DNA of 47,045 nucleotides from Micromonospora sp. C95 (lineage in GTDB: Bacteria; Actinomycetota; Actinomycetes; Mycobacteriales; Micromonosporaceae): contig NZ_JAGPXT010000035.1 in NCBI RefSeq assembly GCF_018070465.1, positions 1 through 47,045 of the forward strand, in the 5' to 3' direction. Below are positions 32,025 through 40,502 of the stretch, piece after piece. Numbering within the stretch: position 1 is the first letter of the stretch; the number at the start of each line of letters is the position of its first letter. The translations under genes and the position numbers were made by a program. Under the pieces are notes generated by a model. That model was not told the origin of the DNA and searched no databases. It was given only the letters and a program-made list of their open reading frames with translations.

Positions 32025-33694
32025 GCCGACCATCGGCCGTCCGGGACCGGGCCAATCACCACAGGTACGCAGCGGCCGGCGGTGGCGGCGGCGAGCCCTC
32101 GGATCCCGGCGCCGCTGGGCAGCCCGGCGGTGATCACGACGTACCGGTCGGAGTCGAGCTCAGCCGGCTCGGGAAGCCGGGCCAGGCGACGGCAGCCGGC
32201 GAAGGTCTCCGCACCGAGCGCGTCACCGACGACCCCGACCGCGATTCCGTCCGCGTGCAGCTGTCGGGCGTAGGCGACGGCCAGCCGGCGGCATTCGTCC
32301 AGGTCGCCCACCAGGGTGAAGACATCGGGTGCCCGGCCGAGGTCGACCTGGAGTCGCCACGGCCCCTGGCGTCCCAGCACCAGCGGTACCGTCGCTTCCG
32401 GCGCGGGTTCGTCATCGGCGAGCCAGGCGTAGGCAGGGGTACTCGGACCGGTCGTGACGCCGATCAGGCGCACCATGACCGAGCCGACCTCGGTACGCAC
32501 CTCGGACCGGACGTACGGCACGTCACCGTCGGCCGGCAACGTCGGCCGGGGCAGGTCAACCCGGCCCATCGCGCCATTGTCGCCCGGAATGTCCGGCCAT
32601 TCCACCGTCACCGGGCTGGGCGGTGCCGGCGTCGGCGACGTACCGGCGAACGGAGGCCAGTCGGGCGGCGCAGCTGACGGCGACGAGCCCGGCTCCGCCT
32701 GCGGAGTGGGCGGCGCCGACGGGCCAGCCTCGCCCGCCGGCGGCGCCGTGGGCTCCACCGGCACCGGAGCTGGCGACGGCGAGGCGGGAGGGACAGCGGT
32801 GGGAGGGGCAGCGGCGGGCGGCGGCGCTGGCGCGGGAGACGGCGGGGCGGGTGACCGGCCAGGCGCCACCGACGACGGAGCGGGTGGCGGCGGGGCGGAC
32901 GGTGGCGGGGGTGCCAGAGCCGGATCCGCAGCGGGGGGTGGCTGGGACGGGTCTGCCGGGGCGGCTGGCGCCGTCGACGGGGTGTCGGTCGCGAGGGCAG
33001 CCCGCTCCGCCGGGGTCGGTGTGTGATGCCGCTCCGGCGGCCACGGACCGTCGTCGAGACCGACCGAGCGCAGTTGATGCCTGCGGCGGGGCAGCACCAG
33101 GAGCGCGACGGTGGCGAGGAGCACTGCAAGAGCAGCCGCGCCGATCCGGACCAGGTTGGCACTTGACAGTCCCGAGCCGGACTCCGACGGCGGGGCGACG
33201 GCGACGGTGGCCGGGCTGTCCGTCGGAGTCGTCGGGTCCGCGCTCGGTGGTGGTTGCGGTGTCGTGGGCGACGGAGCCGCTGTGCTCGGGGTCGGAGCCG
33301 CCGCGCTCCGCGACGGCCGGGGTGTGGGGGGCCCGATGGCCGGAAGCGCGCCGGTACGCACTCCCGGCCCGTCCGCGTCCGGCGGCAACACCAGGATCCA
33401 GCCGGGGCCCAGCTCGACGCCGTCGGTGAAGGTCGCGCCGTCCGGCTGCTCGCGTCCCCGGTTGAGTTCGATGATCTCGCGAAACCGGTTGCCGTTGCCG
33501 AGAGTGACCAGGGCGATGCTGTACAGGTACTCCCGCTGACCGTCGACCGGCGGCCCGACGACGTAGTACCTGCCGGTCTCCTCGGGTGCCGCGGTGGCCG
33601 GACCTGCCGAGCCGAAGGGCACGAGCAAGACGGCCAGCAGCCACGGCAGAGCCCACCAGAACCTCGCCACCGGTCGGCAGCGCCCTGACTCCAT
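32003..33694 (-). CDS. Membrane protein with extracytoplasmic LysM-like domain and long proline-rich region
   Basis: A 563-residue protein with a signal peptide (about 1-36) and a LysM-like segment (about 40-115: RYYVVGPPVDGQREYLYSIA, then ELGPGWILVLPPDADGPG). That segment is clearly related to the one in the pseudoprotease at 28340. A Pro/Ser/Thr linker and one membrane helix (about 177-197, LAVLLATVALLVLPRRRH) follow, then about 200 residues dominated by Pro/Ala/Ser and a C-terminal globular domain (about 410-563) that is probably cytoplasmic. The topology would link the wall to the cytosol. Start: ATG at 33694 after GAAGGGG. I do not recognise the C-terminal domain. Confidence 0.78.
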   Translation of the reverse strand: MESGRCRPVARFWWALPWLLAVLLVPFGSAGPATAAPEETGRYYVVGPPVDGQREYLYSIALVTLGNGNRFREIIELNRGREQPDGATFTDGVELGPGWILVLPPDADGPGVRTGALPAIGPPTPRPSRSAAAPTPSTAAPSPTTPQPPPSADPTTPTDSPATVAVAPPSESGSGLSSANLVRIGAAALAVLLATVALLVLPRRRHQLRSVGLDDGPWPPERHHTPTPAERAALATDTPSTAPAAPADPSQPPPAADPALAPPPPSAPPPPAPSSVAPGRSPAPPSPAPAPPPAAAPPTAVPPASPSPAPVPVEPTAPPAGEAGPSAPPTPQAEPGSSPSAAPPDWPPFAGTSPTPAPPSPVTVEWPDIPGDNGAMGRVDLPRPTLPADGDVPYVRSEVRTEVGSVMVRLIGVTTGPSTPAYAWLADDEPAPEATVPLVLGRQGPWRLQVDLGRAPDVFTLVGDLDECRRLAVAYARQLHADGIAVGVVGDALGAETFAGCRRLARLPEPAELDSDRYVVITAGLPSGAGIRGLAAATAGRCVPVVIGPVPDGRWSAQLGAGV

Positions 33695-33807
33695 TCGTAC
33701 CCCTTCGTTCCCGGTCCGTTCTTTCGCCCCGCCGCGTGACCTGTCGCCTTCGGCTGCGCGAGGAATCACGGCGGCGAGCCGCCGGAAAGCGCGGCCCACC
33801 GCGACGG

Positions 33808-35034
33808 TCAGCGTCGGATGGCCTGCCAGGTCTGGTTGTCCTGCCCGGGATTGCACTCCCAGATCTGCAACGGGGCACCGTCGCCGGCATTCCAGTCACG
33901 AACGTCGAGGCACTTACCGGAATGCGGATTGCGTACCATGCCCCGCTCGGTGACCCAGACCTGGGCGGGCCCACCGTTGCAGTGCGCGAGCTGCACCTTG
34001 GTCCCGTTGTCCCGCGCCGCCCAGGCGACATCCATGCACTTGTCGAGCGCCACCAGGGAGCCGTTGGGTCCACGGGCGAACCGCTGCGCGGCGGTGCCGT
34101 TGCACCTCCAGAGCTGCAACTGCGCGCCGTCGGCGGAGATGCCGCCCGGCACATCGACGCACTTGCCCGCGAAGCCGCGCAGGGCGAAGGCGGACGAGTC
34201 CGGGGTGTCGGGCCTCGGGACGGGCGGGGCCGCCGAGGCACCCCCGTTGCGGAAGGTGACCGTGAAGTCCGCGCACCCGGGGCAGTTGAAGACGGTCTCG
34301 TTGCCCGGCACCCTGTCGTGGGTCGACCACAGGTACGCCCGGGGGCCGAAGGGACGCAGTGCGATGGTGTAGGCGCTTTCCGCGTCCCGGTTGGGGTTGA
34401 CGCAGTTGATCCGGTCGCCCCGACGCGGGTCACGTACGGCGTGCGCCTCAGGGCAGGCGGCGAGCATCTGGCCACCGCCGCAGGCCGACCTGACGCAACT
34501 TCCGGCAACGGCCGGATTCGGCGCGCCGGGCGCTTCGATCGTGATCACCACCGACAGCGCGTCGACGTAGCTGACGTTGTACCAGGGCGCTGCGGGATTG
34601 TTCTGGTCGAAGTTGAACTCGGCCAGGCTCACCGGCTCCGCGCCCCGCTCGCAGTGGCCCACGTGCGGGCCGCAGTCGCCGACGAGGCACTTGAAGGTGC
34701 TGCCGGAGTCTCCACTGCACCGTTGCCGGGCGAAGAACCTGCCCCGCCAGTGACCCGGCTGCCCGCCGTCCGGGATGACGACGGTCTTCGACTCCCCCGG
34801 GCGCAGCACCGGTAGCCCGGTGATCCGACGCGAGCCGTCGGCGCTCTCGCCCGCACCGACCCACAACGTCTCACCGGTTCGGTTGACGAACCTGACCCGC
34901 TCGCCCGCGACGGCATCGGAACTGCTGGACATCACCACGATCAGACCTGCGGCGAGCACCATCACGACGACCAACGCGGCTCGGGTACTCGTCCACAATC
35001 GGCGGAACGAGATTGAGCCAGTTCCCACAGTCAT
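33808..35034 (-). CDS. Thaumatin-like protein fused to a ricin-type lectin domain
   Basis: A 408-residue exported protein. An N-terminal signal or anchor helix (about 17-38) is followed by a thaumatin-like domain (about 45-255) with FVNRTGETLWVGAG, HWRGRFFARQRC, CLVGDCG, EPVSLAEFNF, YNVSYVDALSV and YTIALRPFGP, and many paired cysteines. A ricin B-like trefoil follows (about 275-408) with QxW-type repeats (VQLAHCNGGPAQVW, LQIWECNPGQDNQTW). Thaumatin-like domains bind or cleave beta-glucans in plants and fungi, so a glycan-binding or antifungal role is possible. ATG at 35034 has GGAGGG at short spacing. The gap to the next minus-strand gene is 113 bases, with nothing evident in it. Confidence 0.85.
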   Translation of the reverse strand: MTVGTGSISFRRLWTSTRAALVVVMVLAAGLIVVMSSSSDAVAGERVRFVNRTGETLWVGAGESADGSRRITGLPVLRPGESKTVVIPDGGQPGHWRGRFFARQRCSGDSGSTFKCLVGDCGPHVGHCERGAEPVSLAEFNFDQNNPAAPWYNVSYVDALSVVITIEAPGAPNPAVAGSCVRSACGGGQMLAACPEAHAVRDPRRGDRINCVNPNRDAESAYTIALRPFGPRAYLWSTHDRVPGNETVFNCPGCADFTVTFRNGGASAAPPVPRPDTPDSSAFALRGFAGKCVDVPGGISADGAQLQLWRCNGTAAQRFARGPNGSLVALDKCMDVAWAARDNGTKVQLAHCNGGPAQVWVTERGMVRNPHSGKCLDVRDWNAGDGAPLQIWECNPGQDNQTWQAIRR

Positions 35035-35336
35035 ACAGCCCTCCAATGGCGTGCCCTGCCGGCGCACCCGCCCGGGCACGGGTGCGGCACGCGCATGACG
35101 GTGCGGAGGCACCGCCGGTTCACCCACCATCCGCTCCGATCGAAAACCGGCTGTCCGGGACCACCGCGCGGTCCGCCTCCCCTCGCGGTCGGCCCTAGGG
35201 CGTGAAAGGCTGCCCCGTCCCACGACGCTGCCGCGAAGCGCGACGTTCAGCCGGCCTGCCGACAGCGCGGCAGGAGTATCGGCGCTCGGGCGAAAGTCGA
35301 GGCGGTACGAGAGTCCTACCGACTAACCTGCCGCGC
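35035..35336. other. Divergent intergenic region without a gene
   Basis: 302 bases between the thaumatin/ricin gene (minus) and the GNAT gene (plus). It contains a small hairpin GGTGC-GGAG-GCACC near 35100-35114 but no convincing promoter pair or reading frame. Confidence 0.5.
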
Positions 35337-36257
35337 ATGCCGAACTCCAGAAGACGGTCGTCCGCGCTGATCCGTTCTGCCCACCCCGACGACGCACCGG
35401 CCGTGGTGGCGCTGCGTACGCTCGTGTTTCCCTCTCTGATCCGTGGGGTCGCGTCCACCCGGCAACTGATCTCGACGCCACCGGCGGAGCAGCGCTGGGG
35501 CGGTTTCGTCGCCGAGGTCGACGGGCAGGTCGTTGGTTGGGTGTCGGCATCCCGCAACACCAACACGAGCGCTGCGGTCGGCGAGTTGTCCCTGCTGCAC
35601 GTACACCCCGACCAACGGCGACGCGGAATCGGCGGGGCGCTGCTGGGCCGGGCACTGGAGCATCTCGCGCCGCTCGGCCTGGACCGGCTACGTGGGCGGA
35701 CGCTGCCGGAGGCGCTGCCGTTCGCCCGCCGTCACGGCTTCACCCCAAGTCGCGAGGAGCACTTCTCGGCCCTGGAACTGCACACGCTGCCACCGTTGGC
35801 GGGATCCCCCGATGACGTCCGGCTGGTGACGCTGGCCGAGGTCGACCCCCGCCGGGTGCACCGAGTGGAAGTCCTCGCCAGCGCCGACGAGCCGGGTGAT
35901 GTGGCCCTCGGTGCCATCGACTACGCCACCTGGTGCGCCGACACGTGGGACAACGTCGGGCTGGACCGGGAGGCCAGCATGGGTGCCGAGGTCGACGGCG
36001 AGTTGGTGGCGATCAGCCTGGTGAAGCGCGACGGCGCGCGGATGTGGTCGGACTACACCGGTACCGTGCCGGACTTCCGCGGCCGGGGACTGGGCCGGTC
36101 GGTGAAGCTGGCCGCGCTGCACCGGGCCGCGGCGCGCGGCGTCACCGTCGCGTACACCGGGAACGACGCGGCGAACGCACCGATGCTGGCAATCAACGAC
36201 CGGCTCGGCTACCGACGGGTGGCCAGCCAGTGGTCCTGCGTACGCGAGATGCACTAA
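35337..36257 (+). CDS. GNAT family N-acetyltransferase (tandem domains)
   Basis: A 306-residue cytoplasmic acyltransferase using acetyl-CoA. The N-terminal GNAT fold has LSLLHVHPDQRRRGIGGALL, with the pyrophosphate-binding RxxGIG loop. The C-terminal half repeats the fold with DYTGTVPDFRGRGLGRSVKL and a GYRRV ending. The acceptor is unknown. ATG at 35337 is chosen because the sequence shortly after it (ALIRSAHPDDAPAVVALR) is the usual first strand and helix of the fold. Its stop overlaps that of the macrodomain pseudogene on the other strand (CTAA). Confidence 0.87.
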   Translation: MPNSRRRSSALIRSAHPDDAPAVVALRTLVFPSLIRGVASTRQLISTPPAEQRWGGFVAEVDGQVVGWVSASRNTNTSAAVGELSLLHVHPDQRRRGIGGALLGRALEHLAPLGLDRLRGRTLPEALPFARRHGFTPSREEHFSALELHTLPPLAGSPDDVRLVTLAEVDPRRVHRVEVLASADEPGDVALGAIDYATWCADTWDNVGLDREASMGAEVDGELVAISLVKRDGARMWSDYTGTVPDFRGRGLGRSVKLAALHRAAARGVTVAYTGNDAANAPMLAINDRLGYRRVASQWSCVREMH

Positions 36258-36570
36258 AGCTCGGCGTACACCCGCTCGGCGATCGCCTGGGTGTCGGCGC
36301 CGAAGAGCACCAGCCGGGCCTCGGCGATGTTCGTCGGTGTCGCCGTGCGCAGCACCGACAGGGCCTGACGGACGGCGTCCTCGACCGGCCAGCCGTAGAC
36401 CCCGGCGGAGATCAGCGGGAAGGCGATGCTTGCCGCGCCCAACTCATCGGCGACCGACAGGCTGTTGGTGTAGCAGGAGCGCAGCAGCGTGGTGCGGTCC
36501 TCGGTGGCCGAGAAGACCGGGCGTCCACCTGTTCGGTGGTGATGTCTCCCTCGACCAGGGTGAGATCCAT
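36254..36570 (-). pseudogene. Macrodomain (ADP-ribose hydrolase) pseudogene with internal deletion
   Basis: The first 17 codons (MDLTLVEGDITTEQVDA from 36570) are a normal macrodomain start. The next readable family sequence, VFSATEDRTTLLRSCYTNSL followed by ELGAASIAFPLISAGVYGW, is in another frame and runs to 36254. By comparison with the usual length near 170 residues, about 70 residues are missing. These include the NAAN and GGGGVDGAI loops that bind ADP-ribose. The combination of loss and frameshift makes the gene non-functional. The start is one base after the EI24 stop, so it was once coupled to that gene. Confidence 0.8.
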
Positions 36571-36571
36571 G

Positions 36572-37393
36572 TCAGCCCTCCGTGATGGGTTGGCCGAGCG
36601 AACGGCGGGCCAGCAGGGTGGCACCGGCCACCGCGGCCGGCATCAGCAGTACGGCGCCGAGCGGGATCAGGAAGCAGACGAACACCGCGACTCCGAAGCC
36701 GAGTGCGGTGGGGCGGTCCGCCTTCAGCGCGGCGCGCCGGTGCGGCAGTCGCTTGCCGCGCCGGGAGAAGGGCGCGCCGGTCAGTTCCACGGCGAGCAGC
36801 CAGCCGCCCACCGCCGCGCCGATGACCGGGACCACGGTCTGGCCAACAAGCGGGATGAAGCCGGCGGCGAACAACGGCACACCGAACAGCGCGGCCAGGG
36901 CGACCAGGCGGAGCGAGTCGGCGGCGCTGCGGCGCAGCGACGGCCAGAACGGGACCTCGACCGCGTCCGGCGTACCGCCGTAGCGTCGCTCCACCCGCTC
37001 GGAGATCTTCTCGTAGAAGGGATCACCGATGACCAGGGTGACCGCCGTGAAGGTGAGGACGGTGAGCAGGCCGCCGAGACCGAGAAAGGCCAGGCCGGCG
37101 ATCACCCGAACCACGCTCCGCGGCGTCGTCGCCCAGTCGTCGGCGAACGGGGTGGCCGCGGCGGCCAGGTCGTCGACGAAGAAGACCAGGAGAGCGTACG
37201 CGGTCGCGAAGATCGCCCCGGAGATCAGCGCCGGGACGATGCCGAGCAGCATCAGACCTGGGCTGCGTACGTACAGGCGGACGCCCCGCAGCAGCAGCGT
37301 GGCCCCGCCGAGAAAGCGGCGACCGGCGCCCACGGCGGTGGCGGGAAGCTCGGATGCGTGCACGTCCAGGAGCGTAGTCACTCGTCGGCGCAT
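36572..37393 (-). CDS. EI24 domain membrane protein (CysZ-like)
   Basis: A 273-residue membrane protein of the EI24/CysZ family. About five to six hydrophobic segments are visible, beginning LMLLGIVPALISGAIFATAY and including AGLAFLGLGGLLTVLTFTAV and FGVAVFVCFLIPLGAVLLMP. The family mark DPFYEKISERVE lies in the central loop. CysZ members import sulfate; actinobacterial EI24 proteins are mostly uncharacterised, so the substrate is open. Start at ATG 37393 is uncertain, with GTG codons at 37381 and 37363 as alternatives. It is divergent from the ABC operon. Confidence 0.8.
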   Translation of the reverse strand: MRRRVTTLLDVHASELPATAVGAGRRFLGGATLLLRGVRLYVRSPGLMLLGIVPALISGAIFATAYALLVFFVDDLAAAATPFADDWATTPRSVVRVIAGLAFLGLGGLLTVLTFTAVTLVIGDPFYEKISERVERRYGGTPDAVEVPFWPSLRRSAADSLRLVALAALFGVPLFAAGFIPLVGQTVVPVIGAAVGGWLLAVELTGAPFSRRGKRLPHRRAALKADRPTALGFGVAVFVCFLIPLGAVLLMPAAVAGATLLARRSLGQPITEG

Positions 37394-37396
37394 CCA

Positions 37397-37425
37397 CCGG
37401 TTGACGGATCGCCGGAATCAACCGG
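37397..37425. promoter_or_regulatory. Inverted repeat in a divergent promoter region
   Basis: CCGGTTG (37397-37403) and CAACCGG (37419-37425) flank a 15-base spacer between the EI24 gene and the ABC operon. TTGACG at 37401 could be a -35 box reading toward the operon. A regulator-binding role is inferred from position only. Confidence 0.35.
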
Positions 37426-37521
37426 AGCTGACCAAGGTCACCTACGGCCGGTCGATTCGTCGCCGGCCGCCTTCCGCGACGCTTGAGCGGTACCCGGAAC
37501 CGACGGCGAGAGGCGGCTGCC

Positions 37522-38430
37522 ATGCCGGTCATCGAGGTGACCAGCCTGCACAAGCGGTACGGCGAGACGGTGGCGGTGGCGGACGTGTCCTTCGACGTCG
37601 AGGCCGGTGAGATCTTCGGCGTACTCGGCCCGAACGGTGCCGGCAAGACCACCACTGTGGAGTGTGTCGCCGGGCTGCGCGTCCCGGACGGGGGCGGGGT
37701 GTCGGTCCTCGGGCTCGACCCTCGCCGAGACGCCACCCGGCTGCGCCAACTGGTGGGGGTGCAACTTCAGGAGAGCCAGTTGCCCGACCGCCTCCGGGTG
37801 GCCGAGGCGCTGGAGCTGTACGCGTCGTTCTACCGCGAGCCGGCCGACCCGGCACAGCTGATCGACGAGTTGGGACTCGACGGGAAGCGGAACACCCCGT
37901 ACGAGAAGCTCTCCGGTGGTCAGAAGCAGCGGCTCTCCATCGCGTTGGCGCTTGTCGGCAACCCGCGGATCGCCATCCTGGACGAGCTGACCACCGGGTT
38001 GGACCCGCAGGCCCGCCGGGACACCTGGGATCTGATCGAGCGGGTGCGGGACCGTGGCGTGACCATCCTGCTGGTCACCCACTTCATGGCGGAGGCCGAG
38101 CGGCTCTGCGACCGCCTCGCAGTGATCGACAAGGGGCGGGTGGTGGCCCTGGACAGCCCGGCCGGGCTGGTTTCCGCCGTGGTGCCCGAGCAGCGCATCC
38201 GGTTCCGCCCGTCCGCACCGTTCGACGACCGGCTGCTGACCGAACTGCCGCAGGTCACGGCCGTGACAGGCAGCGGCAGCCAGATCGTGGTGACCGGCAC
38301 CGGCGACGTGCTGCACGCGGTCACCTCGGTGCTCGCCCGCCACCAGATCATCGCCGCCGACCTGCGGCTGGAGCAGGCCACGCTCGACGACGCATTCGTA
38401 GAGCTGACCGGGCACCGGTTCGTCGACTGA
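37522..38430 (+). CDS. ABC-2 type exporter ATP-binding protein
   Basis: A 302-residue ATPase driving the permease encoded ten bases downstream. Walker A GPNGAGKT lies at 36-43, the signature LSGGQKQ begins at 130, and Walker B AILDE at 151-155 is followed by TTGLDPQ. The C-terminal extension is like those of drug and lipid exporters of the DrrA/CcmA class. ATG at 37522 opens with the usual PVIEVTSLHKRYG. It is the first gene of a five-gene operon (exporter, kinase, regulator, WYL regulator), so the exporter is probably induced by envelope or antibiotic stress sensed by the kinase. The substrate is unknown. Confidence 0.93.
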   Translation: MPVIEVTSLHKRYGETVAVADVSFDVEAGEIFGVLGPNGAGKTTTVECVAGLRVPDGGGVSVLGLDPRRDATRLRQLVGVQLQESQLPDRLRVAEALELYASFYREPADPAQLIDELGLDGKRNTPYEKLSGGQKQRLSIALALVGNPRIAILDELTTGLDPQARRDTWDLIERVRDRGVTILLVTHFMAEAERLCDRLAVIDKGRVVALDSPAGLVSAVVPEQRIRFRPSAPFDDRLLTELPQVTAVTGSGSQIVVTGTGDVLHAVTSVLARHQIIAADLRLEQATLDDAFVELTGHRFVD

Positions 38431-38440
38431 AGGGGACACG

Positions 38441-39175
38441 ATGCACGCCTTCGGCCAGATCCTCAGAACTGAGGCAAAGCTCTACCTACGGGATATCCCG
38501 ACGCTGATGCTCACCGTCGCTCTGCCCACCCTGATCCTGGTGGTACTCGGGCTGATTCCGTCGCTTCGGGAACCCAGCCCGGAATTCGGCAACCAGTCCT
38601 TCGTCACGTACTTCACCCCCTCACTGCTGGTCGTCACGCTGGCCATGGTCGGCATCAACGCCCTGCCCACCGTGTTGGCCACCTACCGGGAGCGCGGCAT
38701 CCTGCGCCGGCTGGCCACCACCCCGGCGAGTCCGCTGGCGCTGTTGACCGCCCAACTCGTGCTGGCCCTGGTGGGCATCCTGGCCAGCGCGGTGCTCCTC
38801 GCGGTCATCGCCCGGCTGGCGTTCGGCACCCCGTTGCCACAGCATCCGCTCGGATTCGCGGTGGCGCTCGTCCTGGGTACGGCCGCGCTGCTCGCGGTGG
38901 GGTTGCTGGTGGCGGCGGTCGCACCCACCGCCAAGGCGGCCCAGGCGCTGGCCGTACCACTGTTCATGGTGATCATGTTCTTCGGCGGGGTGTACCTGCC
39001 CCGGTTCCTGCTGCCCGATTTTCTCGCGGACGTCGGCGCCTACACGCCGCCCGGGATCCAGGCGCTGCTCGACGCCTGGACCGGCACCGCACCGCACCCA
39101 CTGCACCTGGGGATAATGGCCGTGATCGCCGTGGCGGCCGGTGCCGCAGCGGCGAGGCTGTTCCGCTGGGAGTGA
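38441..39175 (+). CDS. ABC-2 type exporter permease
   Basis: A 244-residue permease with six membrane helices, partner of the preceding ATPase. LMLTVALPTLILVVLGLIPS marks the first helix and RERGILRRLATTPASPLALL the cytoplasmic coupling region typical of ABC-2 permeases. FFGGVYLPRFLLPDFLADVG precedes the last helices. ATG at 38441 is ten bases after the ATPase stop. The kinase gene begins four bases after its own stop. Confidence 0.92.
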   Translation: MHAFGQILRTEAKLYLRDIPTLMLTVALPTLILVVLGLIPSLREPSPEFGNQSFVTYFTPSLLVVTLAMVGINALPTVLATYRERGILRRLATTPASPLALLTAQLVLALVGILASAVLLAVIARLAFGTPLPQHPLGFAVALVLGTAALLAVGLLVAAVAPTAKAAQALAVPLFMVIMFFGGVYLPRFLLPDFLADVGAYTPPGIQALLDAWTGTAPHPLHLGIMAVIAVAAGAAAARLFRWE

Positions 39176-39179
39176 GCGC

Positions 39180-40502
39180 ATGGTGAGCAGGGACGGGACG
39201 AGCTGCGGCGGGCACCCGACGGCCAGCCGCGACGACGCCGTACCCGCCCACGACGACCGACTGGCCAACTGGCGGGCGCGGGAGGCGCGGCTGCACCGCC
39301 TCCTGCCCTACGGCGGACTGCTCGTAGGCTCGCTGCTGGCCGCCTTCGCACCGGCACCGCGCGGGCTGCCGATGCCGCCCACCCTGGTCGTCGCCGGGTT
39401 GACCGCCTGCTGGGTCACCTGGTTCGTCATCCTGTCTCCGCAGTGGCCGGGACGGCACGTGTCGATGGCTGTCTACTACGTCGGGCTGCTCGCCTTCGCC
39501 GCCGTCCTGGTGACTGCGAGCCCGTGGTACGGCTTCTTCGCCTGGGTCGGCTTCCTGCACGCCTTCCTCGTGCTCAACGGACGATGGCGTTTCGTAGGGA
39601 TGGCCGCGACCGCCGTACTGGTCGCCACCGCACAGGGCGGTGGCCTGGCGTCCTCGTGGTCGAACTGGCCGCTGTGGCTGGTGTTGGTGCTGGTGAACCT
39701 GGTGCTGGCCGGTGCGGTGAGCTGGTTCAACCTCCTCGGTGAACGGGAGGACGCCAGGCGCAAGCGGCTGGTGGCGGAACTCGCCGCCACCAACCGCCAA
39801 CTCGCCGAGACGGTACGGGAGAACGAGGGGCTGCACGCGCAGCTCATCACCCAGGCCCGCGAGGCTGGCGCACTGGACGAGCGGCAGCGGATGGCCCAGG
39901 AGATCCACGACACCCTGGCCCAGGGGCTGACCGGCATCATCACCCAACTGGAGGCGGCCGAGCAGACCCGCGACCGCTCCGCCGACTGGCGACGGCACGT
40001 GGACAACGCCCTGGCGCTGGCCCGGGAGAGCCTCACCGAAGCCCGCCGGTCGGTCCGGGCGTTGCGCCCCGAGCCGCTGGAGACGGCCCGCCTGCCCGAC
40101 GCGCTCGCCGAGCTTGGCGAACGCTGGTCGGCCGTGCACGGGGTGACGGCCAGCGTCAGCACCACCGGAACGCCCCGCCCGCTGCACCCGGAGATCGAGG
40201 TGACGTTGCTGCGGGCGGCGCAGGAGGCACTGAGCAACGTGGCCCGACACGCCGCCGCGTCCCGGGTCGGGCTCACCCTGTCGTACATGTCGGACGTGGT
40301 CACCCTGGATGTCCGCGACGACGGATCGGGATTCGACCTGACCAGCCGGTCGACAGTCCCGGACGAGAACGGCAGCTACGGCCTGACCGCGATGCGGCAG
40401 CGGGTCAACCGGGTCGGTGGCCAGCTCGCCGTCGAGTCCGAACCGGGTGCCGGCACCGCCGTCTCGGCCTCCGTACCGGCCCTGCCGGGAGTCGCCGCAT
40501 GA
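39180..40502 (+). CDS. NarL-type sensor histidine kinase of the exporter operon
   Basis: A 440-residue kinase with five or six N-terminal membrane helices (from about residue 40 to 185), a coiled-coil-like stretch around LVAELAATNRQLAETVRENE, HisKA_3 with His243 in MAQEIHDTLAQGLTG, and an ATPase domain with AQEALSNVARHAAASRV, DDGSGFD and GSYGLTAMRQR. It lacks a large external domain, so the stimulus is probably sensed in the membrane. ATG at 39180 is four bases after the permease stop. Its own stop overlaps the regulator start as ATGA. Confidence 0.93.
   Translation: MVSRDGTSCGGHPTASRDDAVPAHDDRLANWRAREARLHRLLPYGGLLVGSLLAAFAPAPRGLPMPPTLVVAGLTACWVTWFVILSPQWPGRHVSMAVYYVGLLAFAAVLVTASPWYGFFAWVGFLHAFLVLNGRWRFVGMAATAVLVATAQGGGLASSWSNWPLWLVLVLVNLVLAGAVSWFNLLGEREDARRKRLVAELAATNRQLAETVRENEGLHAQLITQAREAGALDERQRMAQEIHDTLAQGLTGIITQLEAAEQTRDRSADWRRHVDNALALARESLTEARRSVRALRPEPLETARLPDALAELGERWSAVHGVTASVSTTGTPRPLHPEIEVTLLRAAQEALSNVARHAAASRVGLTLSYMSDVVTLDVRDDGSGFDLTSRSTVPDENGSYGLTAMRQRVNRVGGQLAVESEPGAGTAVSASVPALPGVAA

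Noticed and set aside
28340..35034. Type VII (ESX) secretion locus
   Set aside because: The mycosin-like protein alone suggested it, but no EccB, EccC, EccD, EccE or WXG100 genes are present and the protease site is lost.
36254..36442. Independent 62-residue gene
   Set aside because: Its sequence is the C-terminal part of a macrodomain whose N-terminus lies just upstream in another frame, so it is a gene remnant.
35933..37486. 517-codon plus-strand frame over the macrodomain and EI24 region
   Set aside because: Polar low-complexity translation with no start site, opposite a membrane protein with clear helices.
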